From Acidobacteriota bacterium (GTDB lineage Bacteria > Acidobacteriota > Terriglobia > Acidiferrales > UBA7541): 38,375 bases of DNA. Location of the stretch: positions 1-38,375 of the forward strand of contig JAKBLM010000041.1 in the NCBI GenBank assembly GCA_021832085.1, given 5' to 3'. Both the position numbers and the translations under genes were made by a program. The notes beneath the pieces were generated by a model. It was not told the DNA's origin, did no database searches, and worked only from the letters and a program-made list of their open reading frames with translations. Shown here one piece after another: positions 23,605 to 31,448 of this stretch; the first letter of the stretch is position 1, and every line of letters begins with the position of its first letter.

Positions 23605-25175
23605 AACCCGACCCGATTCGCCTCGAGATTTTCAAGAACCTGTTTCACTCGGTGGCCGAGGAGATGGGCGCCGCCCTGCGCCGTTCGGCCTTCTCCCCGA
23701 ATATCAAGGAGCGCCGCGACTATTCCTGCGCGGTCTTCAACAGCGCGGGAGACGTGCTCGCCATGGGCGACCACATGCCAGTGCACCTCGGCTCGATGCC
23801 GATGTCGGTGGCCGCCGCCATTCGTGAGCTGGACCTCGGCCCCGGCGACGTCGCCCTGCTCAACGATCCCTACTGCGGTGGCACGCACCTGCCTGATTTC
23901 ACTATGGTGATGCCGGTCCATCTGGGGAAGGGCAGCCCGATGTTCTACGTCGCCAATCGGGCCCATCATGCCGACGTCGGCGGCAGCCAGCCGGGTTCGA
24001 TGGGATTGGCGCGGCAGATCTACCAGGAGGGCATTCGCATTCCGCCGGTGAAGATTTTCACCGGCGGCCGGATCGTCCGAGACGTCCTTTCGCTGATCGT
24101 GAGCAACGTGCGCACCCCTCGCGAGCGCGAGGGCGACCTGGCGGCTCAGGTAGCCGCCTGTCGCACCGGCGGACGGCGGCTCGAGGAAATCGTCGCCAAG
24201 TATGGCCGCGGCGAGGTGAACCGCTACCAGGCCCACCTGCTCGATTATTCGGAACGCATGATGCGCTCGGCGCTGCGCAATATTCCCCCGGGAACCTGGC
24301 GTGGCGAAGACGTGCTCGACGACGACGGCTTGGGCGCCGGTCCGCTGCCCATCCGGGTGGCGATCCGCATTCGGGACGATCGCGCCGAAGTGGATTTCCG
24401 CGGCACCGCGCCGCAGTGCGAAGGAAGCATCAACGCCGTCTATGCGATCACCTATTCCGCCGTGTTCTACGTTTTCCGCTGCCTGATTCACGATCAGGTG
24501 CCGGCCACTTCCGGCCTGATGCGCCCGATTCGCGTCCTCGCGCCCGAGGGCACGCTGGTCAACGCGCTTCCGCCGGCGGCCGTGGCCGGCGGCAACGTCG
24601 AAACGTCGCAGCGCATTGTCGATTCGCTGCTCCGCGCGCTCGCGCAAGCCCTGCCCGATCAGGTGCCGGCTGCCAGCCAGGGCTCGATGAACAACCTGAC
24701 CCTTGGCGGGGCCGATCCCGGCCGCCGCGGCGCCATTTTTGCCTACTACGAAACCATCGCCGGCGGCATGGGCGCCCGTCCCGGTCTCGACGGCCTCAGC
24801 GGCATCCACACACACATGACGAATTCCCTGAATACCCCGGTCGAAGTGCTGGAGCACGACGTGCCCGTGCGCGTGCGTCGCTACTCGCTGCGTCGCGGCT
24901 CGGGCGGCGACGGGCGTTGGCGCGGCGGCGACGGAATCGTTCGCGAGATTGAGCTGCTGGCCCGCACCCAGATCGGCATCCTCAGCGACCGGCGCGAGCG
25001 CGGCCCTTACGGCCTCGCCGGCGGCCAGGATGGCGCCGTTGGCCGCAATGAACTCCTGTTGAATGGCGAAACTCGCTCGCTGCCGGCGAAATGCAGTCTG
25101 GAAGCGCCTGCAGGCGCTGTTTTGCGCATTCTCACGCCCGGAGGCGGCGGATGGGGTAAGAAGGAAAGCGGGTAG
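23601..25175 (+). CDS. hyuB: Hydantoinase/oxoprolinase family protein, HyuB type
   Basis: A 524-residue B subunit of the same enzyme family. Diagnostic stretches are IFKNLFHSVAEEMGAALRRSAFSPNIKERRDYSCAVF (in pieces), GDHMPVHLGSMP, NDPYCGGTHLPDFT, ANRAHHADVGG with histidines likely near the active site, NVETSQRIVD and GGMGARPG. The start overlaps the hyuA stop by four bases (ATGA). Length is normal for HyuB. Function is tied to HyuA; the complex could act as a 5-oxoprolinase in glutathione-type turnover or on hydantoins, and nothing nearby (no transporter or amidohydrolase) decides this. Confidence 0.92.
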   Translation: MKPDPIRLEIFKNLFHSVAEEMGAALRRSAFSPNIKERRDYSCAVFNSAGDVLAMGDHMPVHLGSMPMSVAAAIRELDLGPGDVALLNDPYCGGTHLPDFTMVMPVHLGKGSPMFYVANRAHHADVGGSQPGSMGLARQIYQEGIRIPPVKIFTGGRIVRDVLSLIVSNVRTPREREGDLAAQVAACRTGGRRLEEIVAKYGRGEVNRYQAHLLDYSERMMRSALRNIPPGTWRGEDVLDDDGLGAGPLPIRVAIRIRDDRAEVDFRGTAPQCEGSINAVYAITYSAVFYVFRCLIHDQVPATSGLMRPIRVLAPEGTLVNALPPAAVAGGNVETSQRIVDSLLRALAQALPDQVPAASQGSMNNLTLGGADPGRRGAIFAYYETIAGGMGARPGLDGLSGIHTHMTNSLNTPVEVLEHDVPVRVRRYSLRRGSGGDGRWRGGDGIVREIELLARTQIGILSDRRERGPYGLAGGQDGAVGRNELLLNGETRSLPAKCSLEAPAGAVLRILTPGGGGWGKKESG

Positions 25176-25348
25176 GGAACGAGGCAGAGGCAGGCGCCAA
25201 TGAGTCCGTGGCTATTCCGGGGCTTTTTGCACACAAGTTGGTTCGCCCGCGCTCTGTCCACTTTCTCGTCGCGGGTCATGCTAGCGTGCACAGTCGCACC
25301 ACCAGCTTTGCGCTGGAATATCGCTCTCCTGGCGCGCCTGCAATTCAC

Positions 25349-25885
25349 TTAGTCGACTGCTGCGGCAACACTGATTTCGGGGAACTGCAACCTGGCCTTT
25401 GCTAGGGCCCGAACCACGTCGGTTTCCACTTTTGTCTCACTCGACCGCTGCGCTGTTGCCAGCTCACTCACTAGCAGGAACTTCGCCCGTTCCAGCATCT
25501 TTTTTTCGCGGAACGAGAGCGGTTTCGTGCGGCTGAGGGCCAGCAAGCTCTTGAGCACCGCGGCAACGTCCAACAGCGAGCCGGTGCGCATCCGTTCCGA
25601 ATTTTCCTTGAAGCGGTGCTTCCAGTCGCTGTGCAAGTTGTTCGAGTGATGATTGGCCTCTAGGAACCCAAGAATCTTTCGGGCCTCCGTAGAGGAAATG
25701 ACACGGCGCAATCCGACGTTCTGCGCATTCGGCTCCGGAACCATAACCCGGAGGCCGCTGGAAAAAATGCGTAGCATGTAGCAGCGTTCGGAACGACCGT
25801 TGAGGTAACTGAAGCTGACTTGCTCGATGATGCCAACGCCGTGGTTCGGATATACGACCTTGTCCCCGATCTTGTAATCGATCAT
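25349..25885 (-). CDS. CarD-family transcriptional regulator
   Basis: A 178-residue protein with the N-terminal RNA-polymerase-interacting domain of CarD/CdnL/TRCF (about residues 1-65, starting YKIGDKVVYPNHGVGIIEQV) and a C-terminal helical DNA-binding region (about 70-170, WKHRFKENSERMRTGSLLDVAAVLKSL, LSFREKKMLERAK). Such proteins bind the RNA polymerase beta subunit and stabilise open complexes, often at rRNA and ribosomal-protein promoters. The ATG has GGCAGGGG upstream. A strong promoter lies just ahead (25909-25938), so it is a single-gene unit between hyuB (convergent) and tsaB (divergent). Confidence 0.93.
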   Translation of the reverse strand: MIDYKIGDKVVYPNHGVGIIEQVSFSYLNGRSERCYMLRIFSSGLRVMVPEPNAQNVGLRRVISSTEARKILGFLEANHHSNNLHSDWKHRFKENSERMRTGSLLDVAAVLKSLLALSRTKPLSFREKKMLERAKFLLVSELATAQRSSETKVETDVVRALAKARLQFPEISVAAAVD

Positions 25886-25908
25886 GGGTGCCCCTGCCTA
25901 CGTAACCA

Positions 25909-25938
25909 ATTCTAAGGACAAGGGTTGTGCCGCGTCAA
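25909..25938 (-). promoter_or_regulatory. Housekeeping promoter of the carD-type gene
   Basis: On the minus strand: TTGACG (25938-25933), 18-bp spacer, TAGAAT (25914-25909). Transcription would start near 25902, leaving a leader of about 17 nt containing the ribosome binding site. Confidence 0.7.
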
Positions 25939-26126
25939 GATTCGCGTGGAAAAAACTGGCGAAGATTCATCGTAGCCTGACCAAAATAGCCGAATTTTTT
26001 GAAAACCTGTATACCATTGAACTACAAGCCGTTGGCTTCGTATCCCCTCGTTTGGAACCCTCCGCTGTCGCTTTTTCATTTTCCTTCGCACCGGTTTTCC
26101 ACCGGCCGTGCGCCGGTCGCGTGGGC

Positions 26127-26132
26127 TACAAT
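26127..26132 (+). promoter_or_regulatory. -10-like box abutting the tsaB start
   Basis: TACAAT ends 7 nt before ATG 26140, so transcription would begin at or next to the start codon. There is no Shine-Dalgarno. A small hairpin, ACCGGC-n5-GCCGGT (26101-26117), lies where a -35 box would be. Confidence 0.5.
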
Positions 26133-26139
26133 CTGCTTC

Positions 26140-26832
26140 ATGCTCTCTCTGGCGATTGATACGAGTACGCTCGCGGGCAGCGTCGCCGTTCTCCGCGACG
26201 ATTCGGTGCTCGGCATGGTGGGCACCGCCGTCGACGAAACCTATTCCTCCAGGCTATTTCGCCATCTGCGCTTTTTGCTTTCAGAATTGAATCTCTCGCT
26301 CGACCAGTTCGATCTGTTTTCGGTCGCCGCGGGCCCCGGCTCCTTCACCGGTTTGCGAGTCGGCCTGGCTGCGGTGAAAGGTTGGGCCGAGGCATTCGGA
26401 AAGCCGCTCGCCGCTGTCAGCGTCCTCGAAGCGGTCGCTTCCCAGGCGGCGTCGCCGGCGCCGCTGCTCGTTTCGCTGATCGACGCGCGGCGCGGCCAGG
26501 TCTTCGGTTCCGTTTACGAGCGCGGTGCTGCGGGCCTCGTCCTGCGCGGTGAAGAGATGGTGCTCGCTCCGGACGAATTTTTCGAGTCCCTCGGCAGCTT
26601 GGTCGGCTCCGAATCCCTGGCGGTCGTCACCCCGGCGCCCGAGGTCATCCGTCCGGCCCTGGCCCGCTCGCCCTTTCACGCCTGGCCGGTCGAGCGCGTC
26701 TCGCCGCTGCTGGCAGGGACCATCGGCGTGCTCGGCTATCGCCGCGCCCTGCGCGGCCACTTGAGCGACGCGCTCACGCTCGACGCCAACTACGTGCGCC
26801 GTTCCGACGCGGAGCTCAAGTGGAAAGGGTGA
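26140..26832 (+). CDS. tsaB: tRNA threonylcarbamoyladenosine biosynthesis protein TsaB
   Basis: A 230-residue ASKHA-fold paralogue of TsaD, needed for t6A37 formation as its scaffold partner. Typical motifs are LAIDTSTLAGSVAV at the N-terminus, VAAGPGSFTGLRVGLAAVKGWAEAF (about 64-88), and LIDARRGQVFGSVYE. Length matches the family. The frame is open from 25999, but ATG 26140 gives the standard N-terminus and coincides with the expected transcription start from TACAAT at 26127, implying a leaderless mRNA. The end overlaps rimI. TsaD is encoded upstream at 20320; TsaE is not in the window. Confidence 0.93.
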   Translation: MLSLAIDTSTLAGSVAVLRDDSVLGMVGTAVDETYSSRLFRHLRFLLSELNLSLDQFDLFSVAAGPGSFTGLRVGLAAVKGWAEAFGKPLAAVSVLEAVASQAASPAPLLVSLIDARRGQVFGSVYERGAAGLVLRGEEMVLAPDEFFESLGSLVGSESLAVVTPAPEVIRPALARSPFHAWPVERVSPLLAGTIGVLGYRRALRGHLSDALTLDANYVRRSDAELKWKG

Positions 26833-27260
26833 CCATCCGCCCACTTCAGGCATCCGACGCCGGGGCGATCGAACGCATCACCCGTCTTTCGCCCGAAGCC
26901 GCTCACTGGACTTCCCAGGGCTACCAGGGCCTCCCGGGTTGGGTGGCCGAGAACGATGGCGAAGTGGTCGGTTTTCTGTTCGCCAGAATCGCCGCCGACG
27001 AGATGGAGATCCTGAACCTCGCTGTGGAACCGGCCGCGCGCGAGCATGGTGTTGGCGGCGCGCTCCTGGCCGCCGCGCTCGCCTACGGCGCCAAGGCAGC
27101 CGTGACCAGCGTTTTCCTCGAGGTGCGGGAGTCCAACCGGCGCGCGCGCCAGTTTTACGAGCGCCGCGGCTTCGCCGTCACCGGCCGCCGCCCCCGCTAT
27201 TATCACCGGCCCGAAGAAGATGCGCTGGTGATGGCGCACGCGCAGGCCGTTGCCCCCTGA
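26820..27260 (+). CDS. rimI: Ribosomal-protein-S18-alanine N-acetyltransferase-like GNAT protein
   Basis: A 146-residue GNAT acetyltransferase. The acetyl-CoA site REHGVGGALL (Q/RxxGxG/A pattern, about 73-82), the preceding EILNLAVEP strand, and FLEVRESNRRARQFYERRGF followed by RRPRYY match RimI, which acetylates the N-terminus of S18. tsaB-rimI adjacency is common in bacteria and supports this name over a generic GNAT. Start GTG 26820 overlaps tsaB by 13 nt with GGAG 5 nt upstream; GTG 26829, in a GTGA overlap with the tsaB stop, is the alternative and differs by three residues. Confidence 0.85.
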   Translation: MERVTIRPLQASDAGAIERITRLSPEAAHWTSQGYQGLPGWVAENDGEVVGFLFARIAADEMEILNLAVEPAAREHGVGGALLAAALAYGAKAAVTSVFLEVRESNRRARQFYERRGFAVTGRRPRYYHRPEEDALVMAHAQAVAP

Positions 27261-27290
27261 TCCCGTTTCCCCTTGGCCGCCGAAAGCCGC

Positions 27291-27296
27291 TATGCT
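27291..27296 (+). promoter_or_regulatory. -10-like box (TATGCT) upstream of psd
   Basis: TATGCTAG at 27291-27298 lies in the 117-base gap before psd; the expected start is near 27303, just ahead of the hairpin CCGCGCC-TC-GGCGCGG (27314-27329). No good -35 is visible. Confidence 0.4.
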
Positions 27297-27313
27297 AGTT
27301 TCGGTTAAGAAAG

Positions 27314-27329
27314 CCGCGCCTCGGCGCGG
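27314..27329 (+). other. GC-rich hairpin in the psd leader
   Basis: CCGCGCC-TC-GGCGCGG is a perfect 7-bp inverted repeat (six pairs with a tetraloop if folded). It is not followed by a T-run, so it is not a typical terminator; it lies between rimI and psd and could stabilise or attenuate the psd message. Confidence 0.45.
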
Positions 27330-27377
27330 GGTGCCGGGCCAGTCCCTTCAGGCTGCGCCCTTTTGACTCGGAGAAAG

Positions 27378-27992
27378 ATGGTCTTTCGGGAAGCTGTAAA
27401 ATTTGCGGTCCCGCCGCTGGTGCTCGGAATTTGGGCCGGATGGGCGGGATGGACGTGGCTGGCGGCGGTTCTTCTGCTGCTGGCGGGATTCGTGTTCTAC
27501 TTTTTCCGCGACCCGCGACGCGAGATACCGGCCGATCCCGCGGCAGTAGTTGCTCCGGCCGACGGCCGCGTGCTCGAGGTAATCGACGAGCCGTTCGAGG
27601 GACGTCCAGGCAGGAAAATCAGCATCTTCCTTTCGATTTTGAACGTGCACGTCAATCGTTCGCCGGTGGCCGCGCGAATCGAAAGCGTCGAGTACCGGCC
27701 GGGAAAATTCTTTGCCGCCATGCGACCGCAGGCCTCGACCGAGAATGAGCAAAACGTGATCCGGCTCGAAACCGGCCGCGGCGCCATTGTGGTCAAACAG
27801 ATCGCCGGCCTGATTGCCCGCCGCGTGCTCCTCTGGAAAAAGGTCGGCGATTCGCTCCAGCGGGGCGAGCGATTGGGCATGATCCGTTTCGGCTCCCGCA
27901 CCGAACTCTGGCTCCCGGCCGAGGCCAGGATCGTGGTTCAGCCCGGCCAGCAGGTGCGCGGCGGCTCCAGCGTCATAGCGGAATGGCCATGA
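27378..27992 (+). CDS. psd: Phosphatidylserine decarboxylase (short, PSD-A type)
   Basis: A 204-residue proenzyme that converts phosphatidylserine to phosphatidylethanolamine. It has N-terminal membrane helices (about 10-45), then FFRDPRREIPADP, VVAPADGRVLEV, FLSILNVHVNRSPVAARI and ENEQN, all typical. Self-cleavage is expected between Gly172 and Ser173 in IRFGSRTELWLP, Ser173 becoming the pyruvoyl group of a 32-residue alpha chain. ATG 27378 with GGAG 4 nt upstream is chosen; TTG 27363 would add five residues. Its stop overlaps pssA, the gene for the preceding step, so the two consecutive reactions are coupled. Confidence 0.93.
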   Translation: MVFREAVKFAVPPLVLGIWAGWAGWTWLAAVLLLLAGFVFYFFRDPRREIPADPAAVVAPADGRVLEVIDEPFEGRPGRKISIFLSILNVHVNRSPVAARIESVEYRPGKFFAAMRPQASTENEQNVIRLETGRGAIVVKQIAGLIARRVLLWKKVGDSLQRGERLGMIRFGSRTELWLPAEARIVVQPGQQVRGGSSVIAEWP

Positions 27993-28828
27993 GCGAGACA
28001 GAAGAAGCCGGTATCGAAAACGAGGCGCTTGCTACAGAGACGAAACCCCGGCGCTACCGTCGTGGCATCTATCTGCTGCCGAGTATCTTCACCGTCGGCA
28101 ATTTGCTTTGCGGCTATTACGCGATCTGGACCAGCTTCAGGGGCACTATCCCCGACCTCGACAACGCCGCTAAGGCGATCGGCCTCGCCATCGTTTTCGA
28201 CATGCTCGACGGCCGCATCGCCCGCGTTACGCACACCAGCAGCGAGCTGGGCAAGCAGTTCGATTCCCTGGCCGACGTCATCAGTTTCGGCATCGCTCCC
28301 GCGCTGTTGGCCTTCGTTTGGGGCGTGCACGGTTTGCTGCTCAGCCCCCAGCCGCAGGCGCTGCAAGTCTACCGGCTCGGCTGGCTGGTTGGCTTCGCCT
28401 ATCTGCTCTGCTGTGCCTGGCGGCTGGCGCGGTTCAACATCCAGGGAATGGCGCCCGAGCGGTCCCGTTATTTCGTGGGACTGCCGACGCCGGCAGCGGC
28501 CGGCATGATTGCCGCGATGGTCCATGCCGTCCAATACCCGCTCGATTCCTGGTGGGTTTCGTTGCTCTGGCTCGGCCTCGAGTTCACGCTGGCGGTGCTG
28601 ATGGCGAGTTCGGTGCGCTACATCGGCTTCAAGGAAATCCAATGGCAGCGCCGCCATTCCTCGCTGGCCTTCATCCTGATCGGGTTGCTCATCGCCGCGA
28701 TTGTGCTCTATTCGCAAGAGGTGTTGCTGGCCATGGCCGGGGTTTACCTTCTCTCCGGCATCACTGCCCGGTTGGTTCGCCAGGTGCGCCACCGGCTGAA
28801 TTCGAATCCAACCAATGCCAATCCCTGA
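27983..28828 (+). CDS. pssA: CDP-diacylglycerol-serine O-phosphatidyltransferase
   Basis: A 281-residue integral membrane enzyme making phosphatidylserine from CDP-diacylglycerol and serine. It carries the CDP-alcohol phosphotransferase signature DGxxARx8Gx3Dx3D, beginning at Asp76-Gly77 (DGRIARVTHTSSELGKQFDS, then ADV). The N-terminus has LPSIFTVGNLLCGYYAI, usual for the type II enzymes, and about seven membrane helices follow. ATG 27983 overlaps psd by 10 nt; ATG 27989 sits in an ATGA overlap and may be the true start, two residues shorter. The gene is followed by a 14-nt overlap with an Asd-like gene. Confidence 0.94.
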   Translation: MAMSETEEAGIENEALATETKPRRYRRGIYLLPSIFTVGNLLCGYYAIWTSFRGTIPDLDNAAKAIGLAIVFDMLDGRIARVTHTSSELGKQFDSLADVISFGIAPALLAFVWGVHGLLLSPQPQALQVYRLGWLVGFAYLLCCAWRLARFNIQGMAPERSRYFVGLPTPAAAGMIAAMVHAVQYPLDSWWVSLLWLGLEFTLAVLMASSVRYIGFKEIQWQRRHSSLAFILIGLLIAAIVLYSQEVLLAMAGVYLLSGITARLVRQVRHRLNSNPTNANP

Positions 28829-29813
28829 CGCTCGTTTACCGATCGCGATTGTTGGCGCCGGCTCGTTGCGCGGCAAGGAATTGCGCGACGTGCTTGAGGA
28901 GCATGGCGTTCCCGGCGCGAAGATGCGCCTGTTCGACGAGGATATCGCCGTCGGCATGCTCACCCATGCCGGCGACGAAGCGGCGATCATCGCCGCCGTC
29001 GATGAAGCCAGTTTTGCCGGCGCCGGCCTTGTCTTTTTCGCCGGCCGGGCAGAGATGGCAGCCCGCCACGCCGAACAGGCGCGCCGCGCCGGAGCCCGAG
29101 TGATCGATCTCAGCGAAGATCCCGGGCTCGAGGGCGCCGCGCCCTGGATCCCCGCTCTCGATCCGCTTATCGGCCGGCCGCAGGCTGTCGACCATGCACC
29201 GCTCCGGTCGCCCTCAGCAGCGGCGGTGGTTGCCGCTTCTCTTGCGGCCGCGCTCGCCCGCTTCTCGCCGTCGCGGCTGGTCATGGTGTTTCTGCGGCCC
29301 GTTTCCGAACGGGGCCAGGAAGGCGTCGATGAATTGGAACGCCAGACGGTGAGCTTGCTTTCCTTCCAACCCGTGCCCGAGGGCGTCTTTGGCATGCAGG
29401 TGGCTTTCAACCTGATGGACGCTTACGGGGCGGCCAGCGAGCCGTCGCTCGATGCGGTTCGCCGCAGCGTGGCGCGCGACGCCCGCCAGGCGCTGGGCGG
29501 CCGCGTCGCTATGCCCGCCATTCAGGTGCTCCAGGCTCCCGTCTTTTTTTCTTACGCCTTCACGGCCTATGCTGAGTTTGGTGTGCCGGCCGAAGATGCC
29601 GAAATTCAGGCCGCACTCGCCTCGGCCGGCCTTGTCGTGCTCCCGGCATCCGAGCCGCGTCCCACCGGCATGAGCGTTACCGGTCGCCCCGAAGCGGTGC
29701 TGGGGCCGCTGGTTGGCGATGCCGGCGAGAAGGGCCGGTGGCTATGGGGCGCGGCGGACAATGTACGATCGGTGGCGGCGAATGCGGTGGCAATTGCGGA
29801 AGCCCTTGCGTAG
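28815..29813 (+). CDS. Aspartate-semialdehyde dehydrogenase-like protein lacking catalytic cysteine
   Basis: A 332-residue protein with an N-terminal Rossmann start (IAIVGAGSLRGKELRDVLEEHG) and the overall organisation of the Asd/USG-1 family: LVFFAGRAEMAARHAEQARRAGARVIDLS, a dimerisation domain and the C-terminal GAADNVRSVAANAVAIAEAL. In true Asd a cysteine in a P-N-C-(S/T)-(T/S) motif forms the acyl-enzyme. Here the equivalent stretch is near RSPSAAAVVAAS and the whole protein contains no cysteine. It therefore should not catalyse the usual reaction and resembles the USG-1 paralogues of unknown function. It overlaps pssA by 14 nt and its end overlaps the region before lptE, so it belongs to the psd-pssA-lptE-holA unit. 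Confidence 0.75.
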   Translation: MPIPDARLPIAIVGAGSLRGKELRDVLEEHGVPGAKMRLFDEDIAVGMLTHAGDEAAIIAAVDEASFAGAGLVFFAGRAEMAARHAEQARRAGARVIDLSEDPGLEGAAPWIPALDPLIGRPQAVDHAPLRSPSAAAVVAASLAAALARFSPSRLVMVFLRPVSERGQEGVDELERQTVSLLSFQPVPEGVFGMQVAFNLMDAYGAASEPSLDAVRRSVARDARQALGGRVAMPAIQVLQAPVFFSYAFTAYAEFGVPAEDAEIQAALASAGLVVLPASEPRPTGMSVTGRPEAVLGPLVGDAGEKGRWLWGAADNVRSVAANAVAIAEALA

Positions 29814-30354
29814 AACGGGCCACAACCGGCGGCATGGCTTGGCGCTGCTCTTTGGCGTGCTCGTTCTTGCCCTGGCCGGCGTTGGCTGCGGCTATCACGT
29901 GGTCGGGCGCGAATCGATGCTCCCGAAGACCTGGCATACAATCGCCGTCCCAGCCTTCGTCAATCACACGCTGCACTACCGGTTGGGCCAGCGCTTCACC
30001 GAAGCCGTCATTCGCCAGCTCGAAGCGCGCACCACCTACCGCATCGTTCCCGACCCGAAAAACGCCGACGCCGTCCTCTACGGCCAGATGAACTCGATCG
30101 AGGCGATCCCGGTGCTCTACGATGCCACCACCGGCCGCGCCACCACCATGCTCGTTACCATCCGTGCGCAAGTCCGCCTCGTGGACCGCAAAACCAAAAA
30201 GGTCGTCTTCCAGGACAATCGGTTCGTCATCCGCAACGAATACGAGCTCTCCACCGATCCGCAGACCTTCTTTGACGAGGAAAATCCCGCCATCGGCCGC
30301 ATGGCCCGCGACTTCGCCTCTCGCCTTGTCGCTGACATGCTGGAGGGTTTCTAA
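29782..30354 (+). CDS. lptE: LPS-assembly lipoprotein LptE
   Basis: A 190-residue lipoprotein that plugs the LptD translocon and helps insert LPS in the outer membrane. It has a basic N-terminus, a hydrophobic signal segment and a lipobox-like LAGVGC with Cys36 followed by GYHVVG, the hallmark CGYH start of LptE. The -3 position is Gly rather than the usual Leu, a slightly weak lipobox. Later segments (HTIAVPAFVNHTLHYRLGQRFTEAVIRQLEARTTYRIV) fit the family. The start is uncertain: the frame is open from TTG 29713, with ATG 29761 and ATG 29782 inside; I use 29782, which overlaps the Asd-like gene by 32 nt. Immediately followed by holA, the conserved neighbour. Confidence 0.85.
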   Translation: MRWQLRKPLRRTGHNRRHGLALLFGVLVLALAGVGCGYHVVGRESMLPKTWHTIAVPAFVNHTLHYRLGQRFTEAVIRQLEARTTYRIVPDPKNADAVLYGQMNSIEAIPVLYDATTGRATTMLVTIRAQVRLVDRKTKKVVFQDNRFVIRNEYELSTDPQTFFDEENPAIGRMARDFASRLVADMLEGF

Positions 30355-31418
30355 TGCCTACCGCCGGTGCCGAGCGCCTGCTCGATCGGCTTGCCAAGGG
30401 CCAGGCCCCGCCGGTCGTCGTCCTGCTCGGCGCCGATCCTTACTGGCGCGACCTGTGCCGGCGAAAATTGCTCGAAGCGCTCGTGCCGGAGTCGATGCGA
30501 GACTGGGCCGTCACGCGCTTTACGGCCGACGAAGCATCGCCCTCCGAAGTTGTCGGCCGCGCGCAGATGCAGCCCATGCTCGCGCCCCGCCAGCTCCTCT
30601 TCGTTACCGAGGTCGAGGCATGGGAGAAGGGAAGTGCGGAGAAGGGCAGTCCGGAGAAGCCCAAGAGAAAGGACCCGCTGGCGGTCCTCGAAGGATATTT
30701 CAGCGACCCCGCCCCCTTCACCGTCCTCGTGCTCGAGGCCGTGAAGCTCGATCAGCGCACGCGCTTCGCCCGTCTGCTCGGCGAGCACGCCCTGGTGGTG
30801 GAACTCGACGTCGCCGGGGCCGATCCCACGCGCCTGGCCCTTCAGCTGGCCCGCGAGCGGGGATTGGAACTCGATCCGGGTGCGGCCGCCGCCCTCGTGG
30901 AAGCCACCGCCGGCCGCGCGGCTCGCATGGCCGTGGAACTCGAAAAGCTTGCGTGTTATGCCGGCGAAAGTGGCAGAATCTCCGCTGCCGATGTGGGCGC
31001 GCTCGTCGTCGCGGAAGGCTCCGCCCAGGTCTGGGAACTGGCCGGCTTGCTGGCCGCCGGAAAGCGTGGTCCCGCATTGGAATTGGTTGACGATCTCATG
31101 AGCAGGGGCGAAACGGCGCCGAAACTGGTGGGAGCGCTGGCCTGGATCTATCGGAAGCTGGTGACCGCGGCGGAAGTGCCTGCCGGCGCCGCTCCCTGGC
31201 AAGCGGCCCGACAGCTGGGCATGCGGCCCGAGGCCGCTAGCGCTGCGGTAGAGCACGCCCATCGCCTCTCGCGTGCGCAACTGGCCGATTCGTTGATGGG
31301 ACTGGCCGAGGCCGATGACCGGCTGAAGTCGACCGGCGCGGACGACCGCGGCGTGATGGCGTTCCTGATGGCGCGCCTCAGCCGTCCGGTCGCTCTTCGC
31401 AAAGGGAACAAGGCATGA
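30354..31418 (+). CDS. holA: DNA polymerase III subunit delta
   Basis: A 354-residue clamp-loader subunit that opens the sliding clamp. N-terminal VVVLLGADPYWRDLCRRKLLEALV corresponds to the family's 'YLL-GEDxxL' start; APRQLLFVTEVE, LVLEAVKLDQRTRFARLL, and the C-terminal LGALAWIYRKLVTAAEV and LSRAQLADSLMGLAEADDRLKSTG (in the collar domain) are typical. Residues about 85-100 form a charged linker with two EKGS repeats. ATG 30354 shares one base with the lptE stop (TAATG). lptE-holA order is conserved in many Gram-negatives, and rpsT on the opposite strand just downstream is also typical. Confidence 0.92.
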   Translation: MPTAGAERLLDRLAKGQAPPVVVLLGADPYWRDLCRRKLLEALVPESMRDWAVTRFTADEASPSEVVGRAQMQPMLAPRQLLFVTEVEAWEKGSAEKGSPEKPKRKDPLAVLEGYFSDPAPFTVLVLEAVKLDQRTRFARLLGEHALVVELDVAGADPTRLALQLARERGLELDPGAAAALVEATAGRAARMAVELEKLACYAGESGRISAADVGALVVAEGSAQVWELAGLLAAGKRGPALELVDDLMSRGETAPKLVGALAWIYRKLVTAAEVPAGAAPWQAARQLGMRPEAASAAVEHAHRLSRAQLADSLMGLAEADDRLKSTGADDRGVMAFLMARLSRPVALRKGNKA

Positions 31419-31421
31419 GGG

Positions 31422-31444
31422 AGGCGGCTGGTCGCGCCTTTTTT
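31422..31444 (+). terminator. Probable Rho-independent terminator after holA
   Basis: AGGCG (31422-31426), 8-base loop, CGCCT (31435-31439), then a run of six T (31439-31444), 3 nt after the holA stop. The stem is short but GC-rich. Confidence 0.6.
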
Positions 31445-31448
31445 GGGC

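Noticed and set aside
23568..24857. 429-codon minus-strand frame opposite hyuB
   Set aside because: Shadow of hyuB with no domain features.
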